DNA of 64,000 bases from Corallococcus coralloides DSM 2259 (GCF_000255295.1 NC_017030.1:7476328-7540327); one strand, 5' to 3'. Positions 1 through 11,790 are shown, numbered from the stretch's first letter. The notes: generated from the letters alone by a model not told the origin. Program-made: numbers and translations.

Positions 1-76
1 GGCCTGGCGAGGCCCGGGAAGAAGGCGACGCCTCCCTCCCGTTTGAGCTCGATTCGCATTCGGTCGACTCCAGGGC

Positions 77-1228
77 CTAGTGCTTGCGCTCCACCGGCTG
101 CGCGGCCTGCTTCTGCATCTGCGGCGTCCAGGCCGGCTCGCCTGCCCGCTCCTTGGAGGCCTTGATGCCCACCTGGTTCCAGGCGTCACGCACGATCTTC
201 TCCTCGTCGCCGCTGCCGTAGAGGCGGGCGGCCGCCGTTACGGTGAGCCGGGCGAAGGAGAGGAACGAGGCGTTGGGCTTCAGCCGGGGGTCGCGCAGCG
301 TCTCCAGCCAGATGAGGCCAGCCTTCTCCCACGCGTAGCCCTTCAGGTTGGTGGCCGCGATGCAGAAAGCCTTGTTGGGAATGCCGGAGTTGATGTGCAC
401 GCCTCCGCCGTCTTCAAACGTCTTCACGAAGTCCTTCATGTGGGCCGGCTGCGGGTCCTTGCCAAGCATCTGATCGTCGAACGCGGTCCCCGGGTCCTTC
501 ATGGAGCGCAGGGCCTTGGCCTGGACCTTGTCGGTGAAGAGTCCCGCACCAATGAGCCAGTCGGCCTGCTCCGCCGTCTGATTCAACAGTCGCTGCTTCA
601 CGAGCGAGCCGAAGACGTCCGACATGGACTCATTGAGCGCGCCCGACTGGTAGAGGTACTCAAGAGGCCCCTCGAACTCCGTCACGCCGTGGGCGAGCTC
701 GTGACCGATGACGTCCACCGAGATGGTGAAGCGGTTGAAGAGGTCGCCATCGCCGTCGCCGAACACCATGCGCTCGCCGTCCCAGAAGGCGTTGTTGTAG
801 TTGCTGCCATAGTGGACGTGCGCGTTGAGGGGCATGCCGTTCCCGTCAATCGAGTTGCGCCCGAAGACCTCCCAGTAGAGGTCGTAGGTCCCGCCCAGGC
901 CGACGTAGGCCTCGTCGACCGCCGGGTCACCCGTGTCGTCGCCTCCCTCGTTGCGAGCCACCGTTCCCAGGAAGTTCTCGGTGTTATGCATGTCGTAGAT
1001 GGTGCGGAGCTTCTGGGTCTCCATGGCCATGAGGCGGGGCGCCAGTCGCCTGCCCAGTTGGGGCGCGCTGAGGCTCGACAGGCGGATGGCGCGCAGGGTG
1101 GTGTCAACGGAGAGAGTCCGCAGGGCCTTCGCACGCTGCTGTGGCGAGCCGTTCTGGGCAATCTGCCGGTTGACGTACGGCGGCACGATGCAATGGTGGG
1201 AATGCCAGATCCTGGAGTTGCAGCACAT
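77..1228 (-). CDS. Protealysin-like M4 zinc metallopeptidase
   Basis: This 383-residue protein is a thermolysin-family (M4) zinc endopeptidase. The zinc motif HELAHG lies near residues 176-181, the third ligand Glu in ALNESMSD near residue 200, and the catalytic-His segment GGGVHINSGIPNKAF follows. The N-terminus has no signal peptide. It carries a short propeptide motif (HHCIVPPYV) of the kind found in protealysin-type M4 enzymes, which are made inside the cell and exported without a Sec signal. I chose the ATG at 1228 because AGGAG (complement of 1236-1240) sits just upstream and the propeptide motif begins there; the frame stays open further upstream to 1300. It lies downstream of the thioesterase on the same strand with a gap of more than 100 bp, so it probably has its own promoter. 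The family assignment is firm; substrate and location are inferred. Confidence 0.9.
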   Translation of the reverse strand: MCCNSRIWHSHHCIVPPYVNRQIAQNGSPQQRAKALRTLSVDTTLRAIRLSSLSAPQLGRRLAPRLMAMETQKLRTIYDMHNTENFLGTVARNEGGDDTGDPAVDEAYVGLGGTYDLYWEVFGRNSIDGNGMPLNAHVHYGSNYNNAFWDGERMVFGDGDGDLFNRFTISVDVIGHELAHGVTEFEGPLEYLYQSGALNESMSDVFGSLVKQRLLNQTAEQADWLIGAGLFTDKVQAKALRSMKDPGTAFDDQMLGKDPQPAHMKDFVKTFEDGGGVHINSGIPNKAFCIAATNLKGYAWEKAGLIWLETLRDPRLKPNASFLSFARLTVTAAARLYGSGDEEKIVRDAWNQVGIKASKERAGEPAWTPQMQKQAAQPVERKH

Positions 1229-1346
1229 CACCAATCTCCTTTTGAAACGGGTACCCAAGGACGATGGTGATGACTCAGGGCGGTGCTCGGGACACGGCAC
1301 GGCATGGGCTCCCCGGTCGCCAGGGAGCCCGTTCGGCGACTCGCGC

Positions 1347-1793
1347 TCAGGCCTGCTCGCGCGGCGCCACGACCAGCTTCGCCAGCGCGTCGCGCAACCG
1401 GTCGGGCATGGCCACGGCCCTCCGCGTCCGCCGGTCCACGAAGACGTGCACGAAGTGGCCGTGCGCCGCCGCCTGCTCCTCCCCTTCCTTGAAGATGGCG
1501 ATGCCGTAGGTGACCGAGCGGTTGCCCAGCCTGTCCACGCACAGGCCCGCGCGCAGGCGGTCCGGATACGCGAGCGGCGCGCGGTAGGCGCACTTCGACT
1601 CCACCACCAGCCCGATGACCTCGCCCGTGTGGATGTCCAGGCCGCCCTCGTGGATGAGGTAGTGGTTCGCGACCGTGTCGAAGTAGCTGTAGTAGGTGAC
1701 GTTGTTGATGTGGCCGTACACGTCGTTGTCCATCCACCGCGTGGTGATGGGCAGGAAGAAACGGTAGCGGTCGGCCGTCTCTGCGTCGGACAC
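1347..1793 (-). CDS. 4HBT-family acyl-CoA thioesterase
   Basis: A 148-residue hotdog-fold protein of the 4-hydroxybenzoyl-CoA thioesterase / YbgC type. The diagnostic segment is TTRWMDNDVYGHINNVTYYS near residue 20, where D-x-x-GH-x-N marks the active-site helix. These enzymes hydrolyse acyl-CoA thioesters in the cytoplasm. The start is a GTG at 1793 preceded by a GGAGGG-like ribosome site. It begins 24 bp after the stop of the transhydrogenase gene on the same strand, so the two are probably co-transcribed and may act in the same carboxylic-acid or acyl-CoA metabolism. The actual acyl substrate cannot be read from sequence. Confidence 0.85.
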   Translation of the reverse strand: MSDAETADRYRFFLPITTRWMDNDVYGHINNVTYYSYFDTVANHYLIHEGGLDIHTGEVIGLVVESKCAYRAPLAYPDRLRAGLCVDRLGNRSVTYGIAIFKEGEEQAAAHGHFVHVFVDRRTRRAVAMPDRLRDALAKLVVAPREQA

Positions 1794-1817
1794 GGAAAGA
1801 AGCCCTCCAGGTTCGGG

Positions 1818-3125
1818 TTACCAGTAGCGCAGCGCCTGGTGGAACAGCTGCGTGAGGACGGGCCGGGTCATCTCCCGGGGCGCGTTCTGGAGCAGGCGCT
1901 GCTGCGGGAAGGCGCCCTCCGTGAGCGCGTCCACGTCCTCCGCCGTGTAGCCCACGCCCGAAAGGCCATTGGGCACGTCCACCGCGCGCATGAGCTGGAC
2001 CACGCGGCCCGCCAGGACCTCGCCCGCGTCCCCGCTGCCCGCGCCGCGCACGTCCGCGCCCAGGAAGCCCGCGGCCTCCAGGTGGCGCTCGGGGTTCGCG
2101 GACGCCGTGTAGCGGAACACCGCGGGCGCGTTGACGATGACGGCCAGGCCGTGCGGCACCAGCGGTTCGTCCTGGGGATAGCCGGAGGGACGGAAGTCGC
2201 GCACTCGCCCCGCCACCGCGTAGGCCATGCCATGCGGCGCGTGCACGCCCGCGTTCCCGAACGCGATGCCCGCGAGCGTGGCCGCCCACATGAGCTGCTC
2301 GCGCGCCTCCGTGTCCCGGGCGTCCTTCACGCCCCGCTCCAGGTACAGGCCCATCAGCCGCAAGGCCTCGCGGCAGCCCAGGTCGCTCCAGGGGTTGGCG
2401 CCCTGGCTCATGGGACGGAGGCTGGGGCGCGCGGGGGCGGGCCGGTGGACGAACGGCCGTGCCGTATAGGACTCCAGCGCGTGGGACAACACGTCCAGTC
2501 CGCTGGCCGCGACCACTTCACCGGGCAGGGTCGCGGTGCAGTCCGGGTCGATGAGGGCCTCCGTGGGCCGCAGCGCCGGTGACGCGATGCCCGTCTTCGC
2601 GGACAGCGACAGCAGGTCGAAGATGGTGATGCCCGTCACCTCACTGCCCGTCCCGGACGTGGTGGGGCACGCGAGGTGCGGCTTGAGGGGCCCGGGCACC
2701 GCGCGCCCCTCCCCCACCGGCGCGTTCACGTAGGCCAGGAAGTCCGCCGGATGCGTGGCGTAGAGGTTCGCCGCCTTGCAGGTGTCGATGACCGAGCCGC
2801 CGCCCAGCGACACGTAGCCATCCGGCCGGGACTCGGAGGCGAAGCGGGCCGCCTCCTGGAAGGACGCGTCCGTGGGCTCCACGTGTACGTCCGTGAAGAC
2901 GACGACGTCCAGCCCCGCGGCGAGCAACGACTGGCGCACCTTCTCGAAGTGCGGCAGCCGCGCCACGCGCGCGTCGGAGAACAGCGCCACCCGCTTCATC
3001 CCGAGCGCCCGCGCCCGGTCGCCCACCTCGCGGAGACAGCCCGGGCCGAAGGTGATGCGGGAGGTGTCCACCGTGAAGGCGCTGTCGCAGCCTTCCTTCA
3101 CGGCGGGGTAGTGACAGCAGCCCAT
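1818..3125 (-). CDS. Hydroxyacid-oxoacid transhydrogenase (iron-containing ADH family)
   Basis: A 435-residue group III, iron-dependent alcohol dehydrogenase-type protein that resembles mitochondrial ADHFE1 along most of its length. Shared landmarks are the nucleotide loop [28 protein letters not shown], the metal-site His in [14 protein letters not shown], and [12 protein letters not shown]. Members transfer a hydride between 4-hydroxybutyrate (or similar) and 2-oxoglutarate through a bound nicotinamide, giving succinate semialdehyde and 2-hydroxyglutarate. The start at 3125 has a clear AAGGAG site; the open frame extends to 3500, but that extension is Arg/His-rich low-complexity translation and was discarded. 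It heads a probable two-gene operon with the thioesterase. The strong match to the eukaryotic enzyme is recalled, not computed. Confidence 0.85.
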   Translation of the reverse strand: MGCCHYPAVKEGCDSAFTVDTSRITFGPGCLREVGDRARALGMKRVALFSDARVARLPHFEKVRQSLLAAGLDVVVFTDVHVEPTDASFQEAARFASESRPDGYVSLGGGSVIDTCKAANLYATHPADFLAYVNAPVGEGRAVPGPLKPHLACPTTSGTGSEVTGITIFDLLSLSAKTGIASPALRPTEALIDPDCTATLPGEVVAASGLDVLSHALESYTARPFVHRPAPARPSLRPMSQGANPWSDLGCREALRLMGLYLERGVKDARDTEAREQLMWAATLAGIAFGNAGVHAPHGMAYAVAGRVRDFRPSGYPQDEPLVPHGLAVIVNAPAVFRYTASANPERHLEAAGFLGADVRGAGSGDAGEVLAGRVVQLMRAVDVPNGLSGVGYTAEDVDALTEGAFPQQRLLQNAPREMTRPVLTQLFHQALRYW

Positions 3126-3202
3126 GCGCGCTCCTTCCGGACGTGTCCCGCCCCAATCTACAGGGCGGGACCGGAATGCGAGTCCGCATGGAAGGGCCGG
3201 TG

Positions 3203-5281
3203 TCAGGGTTTGTGCAGGACGGCCGTGTCCCCCACCAGCCACAGCTCCGACGAGGACGGCGCCCACACGCCCCGCAGGACGCGGCGGGTGCCGGTGGTCT
3301 CTGCGGTCCACTTGCCGCCGTCGAAGCGCAGCAGCGTGCCGTTGTCGCCCACCGCCCAGACCTCGGTGGCGGAGCGCCCCATCAGCCCGTTGAGCTGGGA
3401 CGTCGTGCCGCTGGCCATGGGGAGCCAGAGCGTGCCGTTGTAGCGCAGCAGCGTGCCGTCCGCGCCCGCGGCCCAGATGTCGGAGGGGCCGCTGCCCCAC
3501 ACGGCCTTCAGCCCCTTGTTGGTGCCGGAGGTCATCGTGCTCCAGGCGGTGCCGTCCCAGCGCAGGATGGTGCCGGCGTCACCCACCGCGATGGCCAGCG
3601 AGGGCCCCTGCACCCAGACGGCCTGGAGCGCCTCCGTGCCCTCCACCGGCTTCCGCGTCCAGGCGGTGCCGTCGAAGTGGATGGCCTGGCCGGACTCGCC
3701 CACCGTCCACACGTCCGTCGCGGACGAGCCGTGGATGGCATTGAGGGCCCGGGAGCTCTCCGACTGGTACTGCGTGATGAAGCGGGCCCCGTCGAACTTG
3801 TAGATGCGGTCGTGGAACGAGGACGTCACCCAGACCTCCGTCGGGGAGGCCGCGTAGACGCCCGACACGCTGTCGACGGTGGAGAAGTCCAGCTGCGGCT
3901 CGATCCATCCGCCACCGTTCCAGTGCAGCACGCGGCCCGGGGACCCCACCGCCCACACGTCCGACGGCCCCGTGCCATGGATGGCCCTCGCCACGCTCAA
4001 GGTGCGCAGCGGCGCCTGGGAGGTCCACGCCTGCCCGCTCCACTTCTGCACCTGCCCGCCCGAACCGAAGGACCACACGTTGTCAGGTCCGCTGCCGGTG
4101 ATGGGCCCCACGGCGTCCTCGTCCGTGTCCGTCCACTTCGTGCCGTTGTAGACGTAGCCGAAGTCCTCTCCCCCCGACAGCACCAGCGAGGGCGACGCGG
4201 CGTACACGTAGAACAGCTGATCCGACGAGCGCAGCGACTGCTCGATGCCCGCGGGCGTGGTGCGGAACACCTGGCCGAAGTCATCACAGAAGAGGCAGGG
4301 GTCATCCGAGGCGACGGTCCAGACGTCGTTCGGGCCGGTGCCCGTCACCTGGTGGAAGTCGATGTCCGTGGTACCCGCGTCGATGCCGGAGACCGCGTTG
4401 CCGTCGTACCGGCGCAGCGTCCCGGACTGTCCCACCATCCACACGTCCGCGGGCCCGCTGCCCCACACACCGTTGAGGTCCTTCGTCGTGGCCGCGTCCA
4501 CGCCCTGGAAGCCGCTGCCCCGGTCGCGCCGCACGGTGCCGCTCGCGCCCACGGCCCAGATGTCGCCCGGACCGGCGGCCCACACGGAGTGCAGGTCGCG
4601 CGTCGTCCCGGAGGTCACCGCCGAGAAGGCCCCGCCCGTCGTGGAGTGGAGCACGGTGCCGCCCGCGCCCACCGTCCACACGTCCGTCGCGGAGAGGGCG
4701 TGCACGCCGCGCAGGGTCGTCAGCGTCCCGCTGGCCACGCGCGTCCACCGCGTTCCATCCCAGTGCTGGATGAAGCCGTCCTCGCCCACGGCCCAGCCGT
4801 CATTGGCCGCGCTGAAGTGCGCACCCTGGAAGCTGTAGCCGTGGGGCAGCGGATACTCCCAGCACCAGCCCTCGCTGCACTCGCGGTTCTCGGCGGGGAT
4901 GCCGCAGGTCTGCGCCACGCCGCGCCCGCCGCACACCTCCGGCGCCGCGCACGTGCCGCAGGAGACGGTGCCACCGCAGCCATCCGGTTCAGTGCCACAC
5001 TCGTTCCCGGGGCTGCACGCCGTCTTGATGTCGGGGCAACCGCAGACGTTGTCCTCGCCGCCGCCGCCACAGGTGGCGGGCGCCCCGCAGGTGCCGCAGT
5101 TGAGCGTGCCGCCACAGCCGTCCGACGTGTCGCCGCAGTTGAAGCCCTGCGACTCGCACGTCCTGGGCACGCAGTCATCATCATCGTCCCCACAGCCGGC
5201 TGCGAAGGACGTCACGAGCAGGGCCACGAGCAGGCGCGAAGTCCGCACCGCACCTACCGCGAAGGAGTCGTCACGGGACAT
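3203..5281 (-). CDS. Large beta-propeller surface lipoprotein with Cys-rich N-terminus
   Basis: This 692-residue protein has an N-terminal signal sequence ending in a lipobox (SFAAGC, Cys near residue 30), followed by an Asp run and then several Cys-rich modules of the CGGT/CGTC type over about residues 35-130. The rest consists of repeated short units of the form 'DVWAVGxxGxxLxxxG', the pattern of a WD/Kelch-like or BNR-type beta-propeller. Such proteins are abundant in myxobacteria and are thought to sit on the outer membrane; no specific role is known. I chose the ATG at 5281 rather than the in-frame ATG at 5287 because GGAG is spaced 6 nt from it. It is a single gene, separated from the exporter operon by about 150 bp. 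Confidence 0.8.
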   Translation of the reverse strand: MSRDDSFAVGAVRTSRLLVALLVTSFAAGCGDDDDDCVPRTCESQGFNCGDTSDGCGGTLNCGTCGAPATCGGGGEDNVCGCPDIKTACSPGNECGTEPDGCGGTVSCGTCAAPEVCGGRGVAQTCGIPAENRECSEGWCWEYPLPHGYSFQGAHFSAANDGWAVGEDGFIQHWDGTRWTRVASGTLTTLRGVHALSATDVWTVGAGGTVLHSTTGGAFSAVTSGTTRDLHSVWAAGPGDIWAVGASGTVRRDRGSGFQGVDAATTKDLNGVWGSGPADVWMVGQSGTLRRYDGNAVSGIDAGTTDIDFHQVTGTGPNDVWTVASDDPCLFCDDFGQVFRTTPAGIEQSLRSSDQLFYVYAASPSLVLSGGEDFGYVYNGTKWTDTDEDAVGPITGSGPDNVWSFGSGGQVQKWSGQAWTSQAPLRTLSVARAIHGTGPSDVWAVGSPGRVLHWNGGGWIEPQLDFSTVDSVSGVYAASPTEVWVTSSFHDRIYKFDGARFITQYQSESSRALNAIHGSSATDVWTVGESGQAIHFDGTAWTRKPVEGTEALQAVWVQGPSLAIAVGDAGTILRWDGTAWSTMTSGTNKGLKAVWGSGPSDIWAAGADGTLLRYNGTLWLPMASGTTSQLNGLMGRSATEVWAVGDNGTLLRFDGGKWTAETTGTRRVLRGVWAPSSSELWLVGDTAVLHKP

Positions 5282-5438
5282 GGGCATCTCCAGACCGGAC
5301 GCGGGACTGAACCCCGCGAAACCACGTGAAACGTGGCTCCGGTGCGGAAGTAAGGTTGCAAACAGCGGTCCGTTTGGATCGTCCAGACGTCCAAGCCCCC
5401 ACTTTCGCGGATGCGTCATGCTCGACGTGTGGCGTCAA

Positions 5439-6575
5439 TCAATCCAACGTCGTGCGTGACCTCGCGAGTGCCGCTCCGGCCACCGCGAGCACGAAAAGTC
5501 CCAGCGCGAGCAGGTCGTTCCCCATGTCCGCGAGCACCTGATCCTTGAGCAGCGCGCCCCGGACGATGCGCAGGAAGTGCGTGACGGGGATGATTTCACC
5601 CAGCACCCGCGCCCACGGTGGCAGCCCCAGGAAGGGGAAGGCGAAGCCGGAGAGGAAGATGGACGGCAGCATGTAGAACATGGACATCTGCATCGCCTGG
5701 AGCTGGCTGCGCGCCACGGTGGAGATGAGGTAGCCCAGGGACAGGTTGCCCACGATGAACAGCACGATGCCGCACGCCAGGGCCAGCCATCCCGCGGGCG
5801 TCCGCGCCATGGGCACCGAGAACAACCCCCGCGCCATGCCCAGCACGACGACGGTCTGCACCAGGCCCACGACGACGTAGGGCGTGAGCTTGCCCACCAT
5901 GATCTCCGCCGGGGTGGCGGGCGTGGACAGGAGCGTCTCCATGGTGCCGCGCTCGCGCTCGCGGGTGACGGCCATGGCGGTCATCATCACCAGCGTCATG
6001 GACAGGATGATGCCCAGGAGGCCCGGCACGATGTGGAACGGGGAGCGGCTCTCCGGGTTGTAGCGCCGGTGCACCACCACCTCGAAGGGGGGCGCGGTGG
6101 ACCGGGCTCCCCCCAGCCCCAGCCGTTCGTTCCGCAGCGCCTCCGTGGGCAGCACGCTCACCGCGGCGAGCGCGCCTGCCGCGGCCTGCGGGTCGGACGC
6201 GTCCGCCTCCGCGAGGATTTGGGCACGCTCGCCCTTGAGCACCCGCCGGCTGAAGTCCGGGGGGATGGTGATGCCGAGCATCACCTGTCCCCGGCGGATG
6301 AGCTGATCCAACTCCTCGTCGGAGCGCGGCAGGTAGCGCACGTCCACGTAGCCGGTGCGCTCCAGCGCGGCGACGACGGAGTCCGCCAGCGTGCTGGTGT
6401 CATGGGACAGCACCGCGGCGGGCAGGTGCCGGGGATCCATGTTGATGGCGTAGCCGAAGATGAGCAGCTGCATCACCGGCATGAGGAGGATCATCGCGTA
6501 GGTGATGCGGTCGCGCCGCAGCTGCGTGAACTCCTTGAGCAGCACGGCCAGGATGCGCGGAAGCGAGCCCGTCAT
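5439..6575 (-). CDS. ABC-2 type transporter permease
   Basis: A 378-residue membrane protein of the ABC-2 family (YhhJ/YbhR-like). A first hydrophobic helix around residues 20-42 is followed by a large periplasmic-type domain (about 45-170) and a C-terminal block of five or so membrane helices. The motif RERERGTMETLLSTP, typical of ABC-2 permeases, lies before the helix bundle. It is the last gene of a three-gene operon. Its ATG overlaps the stop of the ATPase gene as ATGA, indicating translational coupling. With the HlyD protein and ATPase it would form an exporter; the cargo (drug, lipid or pigment) is unknown. Confidence 0.9.
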   Translation of the reverse strand: MTGSLPRILAVLLKEFTQLRRDRITYAMILLMPVMQLLIFGYAINMDPRHLPAAVLSHDTSTLADSVVAALERTGYVDVRYLPRSDEELDQLIRRGQVMLGITIPPDFSRRVLKGERAQILAEADASDPQAAAGALAAVSVLPTEALRNERLGLGGARSTAPPFEVVVHRRYNPESRSPFHIVPGLLGIILSMTLVMMTAMAVTRERERGTMETLLSTPATPAEIMVGKLTPYVVVGLVQTVVVLGMARGLFSVPMARTPAGWLALACGIVLFIVGNLSLGYLISTVARSQLQAMQMSMFYMLPSIFLSGFAFPFLGLPPWARVLGEIIPVTHFLRIVRGALLKDQVLADMGNDLLALGLFVLAVAGAALARSRTTLD

Positions 6576-7498
6576 GACGTGTACCGTTCGTCGCGCTCGC
6601 GACCCATGAGCTGGATGAAGACGTCCTCCAGGGAGGGCGTCACCTCGCTCCACCGGTAGGGCTCCTTGCGCCAGGGGATGAGCGCGGCCTCCAGGGCTTC
6701 GCGCTTCAGCCCGCTGACGTGCACGGCGGCGCCGAACGCGGAGGCGCTGAGCACGCCGTCCGCCTGGGCCAGCAGGTGCGCCGCGCGGTCGATGCCGGGC
6801 CCCTCCCCCAGGAACGTCACCAGCCCGGAGTCGCGGATGAGCGCGTCCGCCGTACCCCGCGCGATGAGGCGTCCGTACAGGATGTAGCCGATGTCGTGGC
6901 AGCGCTCCGCCTCGTCCATGTAGTGCGTGGACACCAGCACCGTGAGCCCGCCCGCGGCGAGCGTGTGGATTTCGTCCCAGAACTCACGGCGGGCCTTGGG
7001 GTCCACGCCCGCGGTGGGCTCGTCCAGGAGCAGCAGGCGGGGCTCGTGCAGCGTCGCCGCGGCCAGCGCCAGGCGCTGCTTCCAGCCTCCGGAGAGCGCG
7101 CCCGCGAGCTGATTGCGCCGGTCGAAGAGGCCCAGCCGGTGGAGCGTGTCCTCCACCCTTTCGCGCCGCTGGTCCAGGCCGTGGACGCGCGCGACGAAGG
7201 CCAGGTTCTCCTCCAGCGTCATGTCCTCGTAGAGGGAGAACTTCTGCGTCATGTAGCCCGTCTGGCGCTTGATGGCGTCGCCCCGGGCACGGAAGTCCAG
7301 ACCCAGCACGGTGCCTTCGCCGCTGTCGGGCGTGAGCAGTCCGCACAGGAGCCGCAGCGTCGTCGTCTTGCCGGAGCCGTTGGGGCCCAGGAAGCCGGTG
7401 ATGCGTCCGGCGTCCACGGCGATGGAGACGTCCCGCACGACGTGCCGGTCGCCAAAGGACTTGTTGAGCCCGCGCACGTCGATGGCCCGCTCGTTCAT
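6572..7498 (-). CDS. ABC transporter ATP-binding protein (ABC-2 exporter)
   Basis: A 308-residue nucleotide-binding domain with Walker A GPNGSGKTT (about residue 38), a Q-loop region, signature LSGGWKQRL, Walker B LLLLDEPTAGVD and H-loop STHYMDEA. The second Gly of the signature is followed by W, as in YhhG/DrrA-like exporters. The C-terminal third (about 230-308) is the accessory region seen in these proteins. It starts in an ATGA overlap with the HlyD gene upstream and ends in an ATGA overlap with the permease gene, so all three are tightly coupled. It powers export by the adjacent permease; cargo is unknown. Confidence 0.93.
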   Translation of the reverse strand: MNERAIDVRGLNKSFGDRHVVRDVSIAVDAGRITGFLGPNGSGKTTTLRLLCGLLTPDSGEGTVLGLDFRARGDAIKRQTGYMTQKFSLYEDMTLEENLAFVARVHGLDQRRERVEDTLHRLGLFDRRNQLAGALSGGWKQRLALAAATLHEPRLLLLDEPTAGVDPKARREFWDEIHTLAAGGLTVLVSTHYMDEAERCHDIGYILYGRLIARGTADALIRDSGLVTFLGEGPGIDRAAHLLAQADGVLSASAFGAAVHVSGLKREALEAALIPWRKEPYRWSEVTPSLEDVFIQLMGRERDERYTS

Positions 7499-8493
7499 CG
7501 GTCCGCCTCCACGGGTGCCTGCTTCAGCGGTGTCACGTCGATGGGTTGCCCGGGCAGGAGGCGCGTGGGCGCGGAGGGCACCGCCTCCAGCAGGAACACC
7601 AGCTTCTGCCGCGTCTCCAGGCTGTAGATGATGGGCGGCGTGTACTCCGGGCGCGAGGCGACGTAGTCCACGCGGGCGGTCATTCCGGCGTCGCAGCCGT
7701 CGCAGGCGATGGCCACGTCGGTGCCCGGCGGGAAGGACGCCACCCTCCCCTGCGGCACGTAGAAGCGCACCTTCAGCTGCGCGTCCGGGATGATGCTGAC
7801 GACGGGGGCGTTGGGCATGGCCCACTCGCCCTGCTGGAAGAGGACATCCTCCACGCGGCCCACGACGGGGGACACGGGCGCCAGCTCCACGACCTGTTGC
7901 TCCGCGGCGGTGACGCCCGCGCGTCCGCTGGCGAGCTGGGCACGGACGACCTCCAGCTGCGCGCCCGCCGCCGCCACGTCCGTGCGGGCCGCGTCGCGCT
8001 GGGCATGAGCGCGCGTCGCCGTCGCGCGGAGCAGGTCCAGCTGCTGGGGCGTCACGGCGCCCTCGATGGCCTTCTGGACGGCGACGAGCCGGGCCAGCTC
8101 CGCGTCCGCGCGGTCCGCTTCCGCCTGCGCCGCGACGAGCGAGGCGCGGGCGCGGGCCACATCCGACTGGCGCGCGAGGAGCTGCGCTTCAATCTGCCCC
8201 ACCTGCGCCCGCGCCTGGTCGGCCCGCGCCGTCAGCGACGTGGGCTCCATGCGGAACAGCGGCGTGCCCACCTCCACGCGCTGTCCGCGCACCACCGCCA
8301 CGGACGCCACCATGCCGGCCACCGGAGAGGACAGGTAGACGTTGTCGCTGACGACAAAGCCGGTGAAGCGCGGCGGCGGTTCCGGGGCCGGCCGCCGCAG
8401 CCACAGGATGCCGCTGATGATGACGGCGACCAGCACCGCCCCCGCGGCGATGCCCCGCTTCGAGTGTTTCGACTTCCTGCCCGGTCCCGACAC
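7495..8493 (-). CDS. HlyD-family secretion/membrane-fusion protein
   Basis: A 332-residue periplasmic adaptor of the HlyD/EmrA/YbhG type. One membrane anchor (about residues 13-31) is followed by a lipoyl-like half (SSPVAGMVASVAVVRGQRV), a long Ala-rich coiled-coil hairpin (about 85-190) and the second lipoyl half and beta-barrel. The GTG start at 8493 has AGGAGG upstream; the frame is open to 8571 but no better start lies there. It is the first gene of the exporter operon and would link the inner-membrane ABC-2 pump to an outer-membrane channel, which is not encoded nearby. Confidence 0.9.
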   Translation of the reverse strand: MSGPGRKSKHSKRGIAAGAVLVAVIISGILWLRRPAPEPPPRFTGFVVSDNVYLSSPVAGMVASVAVVRGQRVEVGTPLFRMEPTSLTARADQARAQVGQIEAQLLARQSDVARARASLVAAQAEADRADAELARLVAVQKAIEGAVTPQQLDLLRATATRAHAQRDAARTDVAAAGAQLEVVRAQLASGRAGVTAAEQQVVELAPVSPVVGRVEDVLFQQGEWAMPNAPVVSIIPDAQLKVRFYVPQGRVASFPPGTDVAIACDGCDAGMTARVDYVASRPEYTPPIIYSLETRQKLVFLLEAVPSAPTRLLPGQPIDVTPLKQAPVEADR

Positions 8494-8820
8494 CCGTGCC
8501 TCCTGGCGCGGCCTCGCCGCGAATGGAGCCCCCCGAGCGCGGCGGATCCACGCTACGCCTGCCCGCCCCAAGGGGTCCCCGTCTGGCTCACGGGCCTGTC
8601 CTGAACCCGTGTCCTGGCATCACCTTGAGCACCGGACGTGCCAGCACTGAACGCCAGGGGAGCCCCCGGGGGCAGGCCCTTCCCTGTTCGGATTTCCGAC
8701 GCCGGGTGCCGGGTCCCCGAACACGAAGGGGCGGAAGAGGAAGAGGCCCCGGGGCACACGGGCTGGGGCATCCGCCTTGCTTGGGCATAGGGTAGCGCCC
8801 ACGGTCCAGGAGGCCGCGCC
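8494..8820. other. Divergent intergenic region between exporter operon and sensor kinase
   Basis: These 327 bp separate the leftward exporter operon from the rightward two-component genes, so both promoters should lie here. I found no convincing sigma-70 or sigma-54 promoter by eye and no coding potential. The only clear signals are the two ribosome sites at the ends (AGGAGG before the GTG at 8493 and before the TTG at 8821). The arrangement makes it possible that the regulator encoded at 10.2 kb controls the exporter, but nothing in the sequence proves it. Confidence 0.5.
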
Positions 8821-10166
8821 TTGCATTCCCCAACCCAGCCCACGACCGCCGGAGTCGAGCAGGTCCAACGCGAAGCGTTCTCGCGGCTGTTCCGGCAGGT
8901 GACGCGGGTGCTGACGTTCCTGAGTCCCCTGCCGGTGGTGATGGTGTCGCTGGGGCTCATTGGCGACACGGCCGCGTGGCGCCGCTGGTGCGTGGCGCTC
9001 GCGTTGGCGCTCGTGGTGGGGGGGCTGGCGGTCGTCACGGCGTGGCGGCGACAGCCGGTGGTGTCCCACGAGTCGGGCAGGCTCTTGCCGCTGGTGGCGT
9101 TCCCCCTGTTCACGGTGGTGAACCTGGCGCTGGGGGGACTGGAGAGCCCGCTCATCCCCCTGGTGTTGCCGGCGTCCCTCGCCACGGCCATCCTCTTCCC
9201 GCCCGCGCGGGCCCGCAGGTGGGCGGGCTACCTGCTCGCGCTGGTGGGCGTACAGGCGGCGGTGACGCTGACGGGCGCGGTGGAGGACCTGGTGCCCGTG
9301 CTCTTCGGCGGAGGCCCGCGCGCGGGACACAACAACGCGCTGCTCCTGACGATGCTCGCGGTGACGGTGTTCCTCGTCATGTGGACGAACTTCGTCGGCA
9401 CGAACCTGCGGCGCACGTTCCGGGGCATGGTGCGCACGGCTCTGGATGCGCGGGATGAAGCCTTGAAGGCGCATGAGGAACGGGTGCGCTCGCTCACCAC
9501 GCTGTCGGGAGAGATTGCCCACGAGTTGAAGAACCCGCTGGCGAGCGTGAAGGGCCTGGCCGCGATGATTGCCCGCGAGGTGGAGGGCCGGCCCGCGGAG
9601 CGGCTCGCGGTGCTGCGCCGGGAGGTGGACCGGATGCAGGAGATCCTCGAAGGGTTCCTCAACTTCTCCCGGCCGTTGCTTCCGCTCAATGAAGCGCACG
9701 TGCCGCTGGATGGCCTGTGCCGGCAGGTGGCGGAGCTGCACGAGGGCATGGCGGGAGAACGGGGCGTGGGGCTGCGGGTCGCGGAGGGGCCGCCGGTGGA
9801 GGCGTGGTGTGATGCGCGCAAGGTGCGGCAGGTGTTGATCGACGTGGTGCAGAACGCGCTCGACGCCGCGCCCCGGGGCAGCACGGTGGAGCTCCAGGCC
9901 TGGATGGCCCCGGAAGGAGGCGGCCGCGTGGAGGTGCGGGACCGGGGCCCGGGACTCGCGGCGGAGGTGCGTGAGCGCGTCTTCGAGCCGGGCATCACCA
10001 CGAAGCCCCACGGCTCCGGCCTGGGCCTGGCCCTGTCACGAGCGCTGATGCGCCAGCACGGCGGAGAGTTGAGCCTGCGCGCCCGCGAGGGCGGAGGTTG
10101 CGTGGCGGAGCTGAGCCTCCCGGCCACGCCCAAGCCGGTCGAAACACAGCGACAGGAGGCCCTGCC

Positions 10167-10170
<4 letters not shown>
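8821..10170 (+). CDS. Membrane sensor histidine kinase
   Basis: A 449-residue sensor kinase. About five or six hydrophobic segments fill residues 28-195, with no obvious periplasmic sensor domain. Then come a HisKA dimerisation domain with H-box EIAHELKNPL (phospho-acceptor His234) and a HATPase domain with N-box (VVQNALDAAP), G1 (VRDRGPGL) and G2 (GSGLGLALS) motifs. The start is a TTG with AGGAGG 8 nt upstream; no ATG fits better. The stop overlaps the start of the response regulator gene as ATGA, so kinase and regulator are a coupled pair. The signal sensed is unknown; a membrane-embedded sensor suggests a membrane-borne stimulus. Confidence 0.92.
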
Positions 10171-11528
<1,358 letters not shown>

Positions 11529-11532
11529 AGGC

Positions 11533-11790
11533 TCACGGATTGGGGAGTACGGGTTCCGGCGCCGTCTTCACCTCACAGGCGTAACTCCCGGAGCGGGCTC
11601 CCAGTGTCCGGGGATGACAGGCGAGGACAGGCAACGGAGGGGCACCCGAGGGAAAAGGGAAGCGGCCTTCTGCCAATTCACACACGGGCGCGGAGGGAGT
11701 GAACCAATTGCATGCCCTGGCCGGCAGGCGCTCCATCGGAAACCACTGCTCCGTGCCCGCAGTGCTGATCCCGTCGGGACAGAGGCGCAT
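11533..11790 (-). pseudogene. Possible 3' remnant of an unidentified gene
   Basis: An 85-codon frame on the minus strand with several Cys residues and a plausible C-terminal tail, but no recognisable family. It lies in the 372-bp space between the response regulator gene and the IS5-type remnant. The start has no ribosome site. It may be the broken 3' end of a secreted protein gene whose 5' part was lost when the transposon inserted, or it may be noise. The rest of 11529-11900 shows nothing else. Confidence 0.2.

Noticed and set aside
8740..8800. Sigma-54 promoter before the sensor kinase gene
   Set aside because: A GG-N10-GC-like spacing is present, but the -24 and -12 elements do not match the consensus well enough, and such spacing arises often by chance in GC-rich DNA.
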